DNA of 37,062 nucleotides. It comes from a virus. The number at the start of each line of letters is the position of its first letter. Position 1 is the first letter of the stretch. A program made the position numbers and the translations under genes. Of this stretch, positions 36,835-37,062 are shown piece after piece. Location: positions 1 to 37,062 of IMG/VR virus record IMGVR_UViG_3300029908_000077, one strand, 5' to 3'. The notes under the pieces are model-generated. The model was not told the DNA's origin. It ran no database searches and saw only the letters and a list, made by a program, of their open reading frames with translations.

Positions 36835-37062
36835 AAATAAAAGAATTACTACGAGAATACAACGAACAACGACTTATTAATGACTTTGGCAACAAGATTT
36901 TATCAAAAGCCAAAACAGATATCTCTGCTCCAAAAACCAACGATATTAAAGATATTTTAATAAAAATATCAGCAATGGACCCAACTCCAAATAAAGAACT
37001 AACTTTCTGGTGTGCTTTAAATTACGCAAATAATGGAATAACTAGTTTTGAAGATATTGGAA
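36831..37062 (+). CDS. Conserved phage protein, right copy (partial)
   Basis: The first 77 codons of a gene running out of the window, beginning MKIKELLREYNEQRLINDFG. Over the shared 65 residues it differs from the left copy (1-195, minus) at only three positions (Ser for Thr at 25, Ile for Thr at 44, Ser for Thr at 47). It continues A-N-N-G-I-T-S-F-E-D-I. ATGA overlap with the preceding gene. The N-terminus also resembles a capsid-targeting peptide (L-R-E). Function unknown. Confidence 0.8.
   Translation, partial: MKIKELLREYNEQRLINDFGNKILSKAKTDISAPKTNDIKDILIKISAMDPTPNKELTFWCALNYANNGITSFEDIG

Overview
The window is part of a lytic, AT-rich, T4-superfamily myovirus genome. Recognisable T4-type genes are the late sigma factor gp55, the recombination pair gp46/gp47 (SbcC/SbcD-like), the baseplate hub gp5 with a fused lysozyme, a gp48-like tail-tube cap, wedge protein gp53, and a fibre-like protein. 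Strong sigma70-type early promoters (TTGACA, 17-bp spacer, TATACT) and two LPS-type glycosyltransferase-like genes point to a Gram-negative host. I cannot name the host.

Layout. 1-4447 (minus strand): late structural genes, namely a partial duplicated gene, a fibre-like protein and a 1151-aa Ig-like protein, behind late promoters of form GATAAATA. 4466-8245 (minus): a tandem array of 15 small paralogues, interrupted by a phage translation initiation factor IF-1 with its own consensus promoter and by a 57-aa DUF4116-like gene. 8249-9722 (minus): an ORF broken by an in-frame TGA, and a 393-aa conserved phage protein on an apparently leaderless mRNA. 9723-12422 (plus): small early genes, most behind near-identical sigma70 promoters. 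12438-15551 (plus): a second array of 15 members of the same small-protein family. 15548-17041 (minus): a candidate capsid-packaged protein. 17059-18410: a TnpB element. 18434-22286 (plus): glycosyltransferase-like genes, an endonuclease VII-like gene with zinc-knuckle repeats, and conserved phage genes of unknown role. 22256-23227 (minus): a homing endonuclease. 23313-25652 (plus): gp5. 25642-32493 (minus): gp55, another homing-type endonuclease, two more members of the small-protein family, gp47, an A1S_2505-type protein, an LpxH-like phosphoesterase, gp46 and a C39-like cysteine peptidase. 32581-37062 (plus): baseplate genes, a small protein with a capsid-targeting-like N-terminus, and a second copy of the gene that opens the window.

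The most unusual content is the family of 32 short proteins (60-91 aa), called here the KLES family. They share an N-terminal block (K-E-F-V-L-S-I-Y-P-D-A-like), a divergent middle and a C-terminal block (A-W-x-x-A-W...M-L-R-K-L-E-S). The DNA coding the C-terminal heptapeptide contains the Shine-Dalgarno sequence of the next gene, and most junctions are ATGA or TAATG overlaps. The two 15-gene arrays are the distal parts of two divergent transcription units fired from the 9.7-12.1 kb promoter region, so they are probably expressed early and in bulk. I do not know their function.

The window carries at least four mobile-type nucleases (TnpB, EndoVII-like, and two with Vsr-like domains). It has unusual initiation: leaderless-looking genes with the start codon 5-7 nt from the -10 box, a TTG start for IF-1, a GTG start, and an apparent ATC start for gp55. 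A nearly identical gene sits in inverted orientation at the two window ends.
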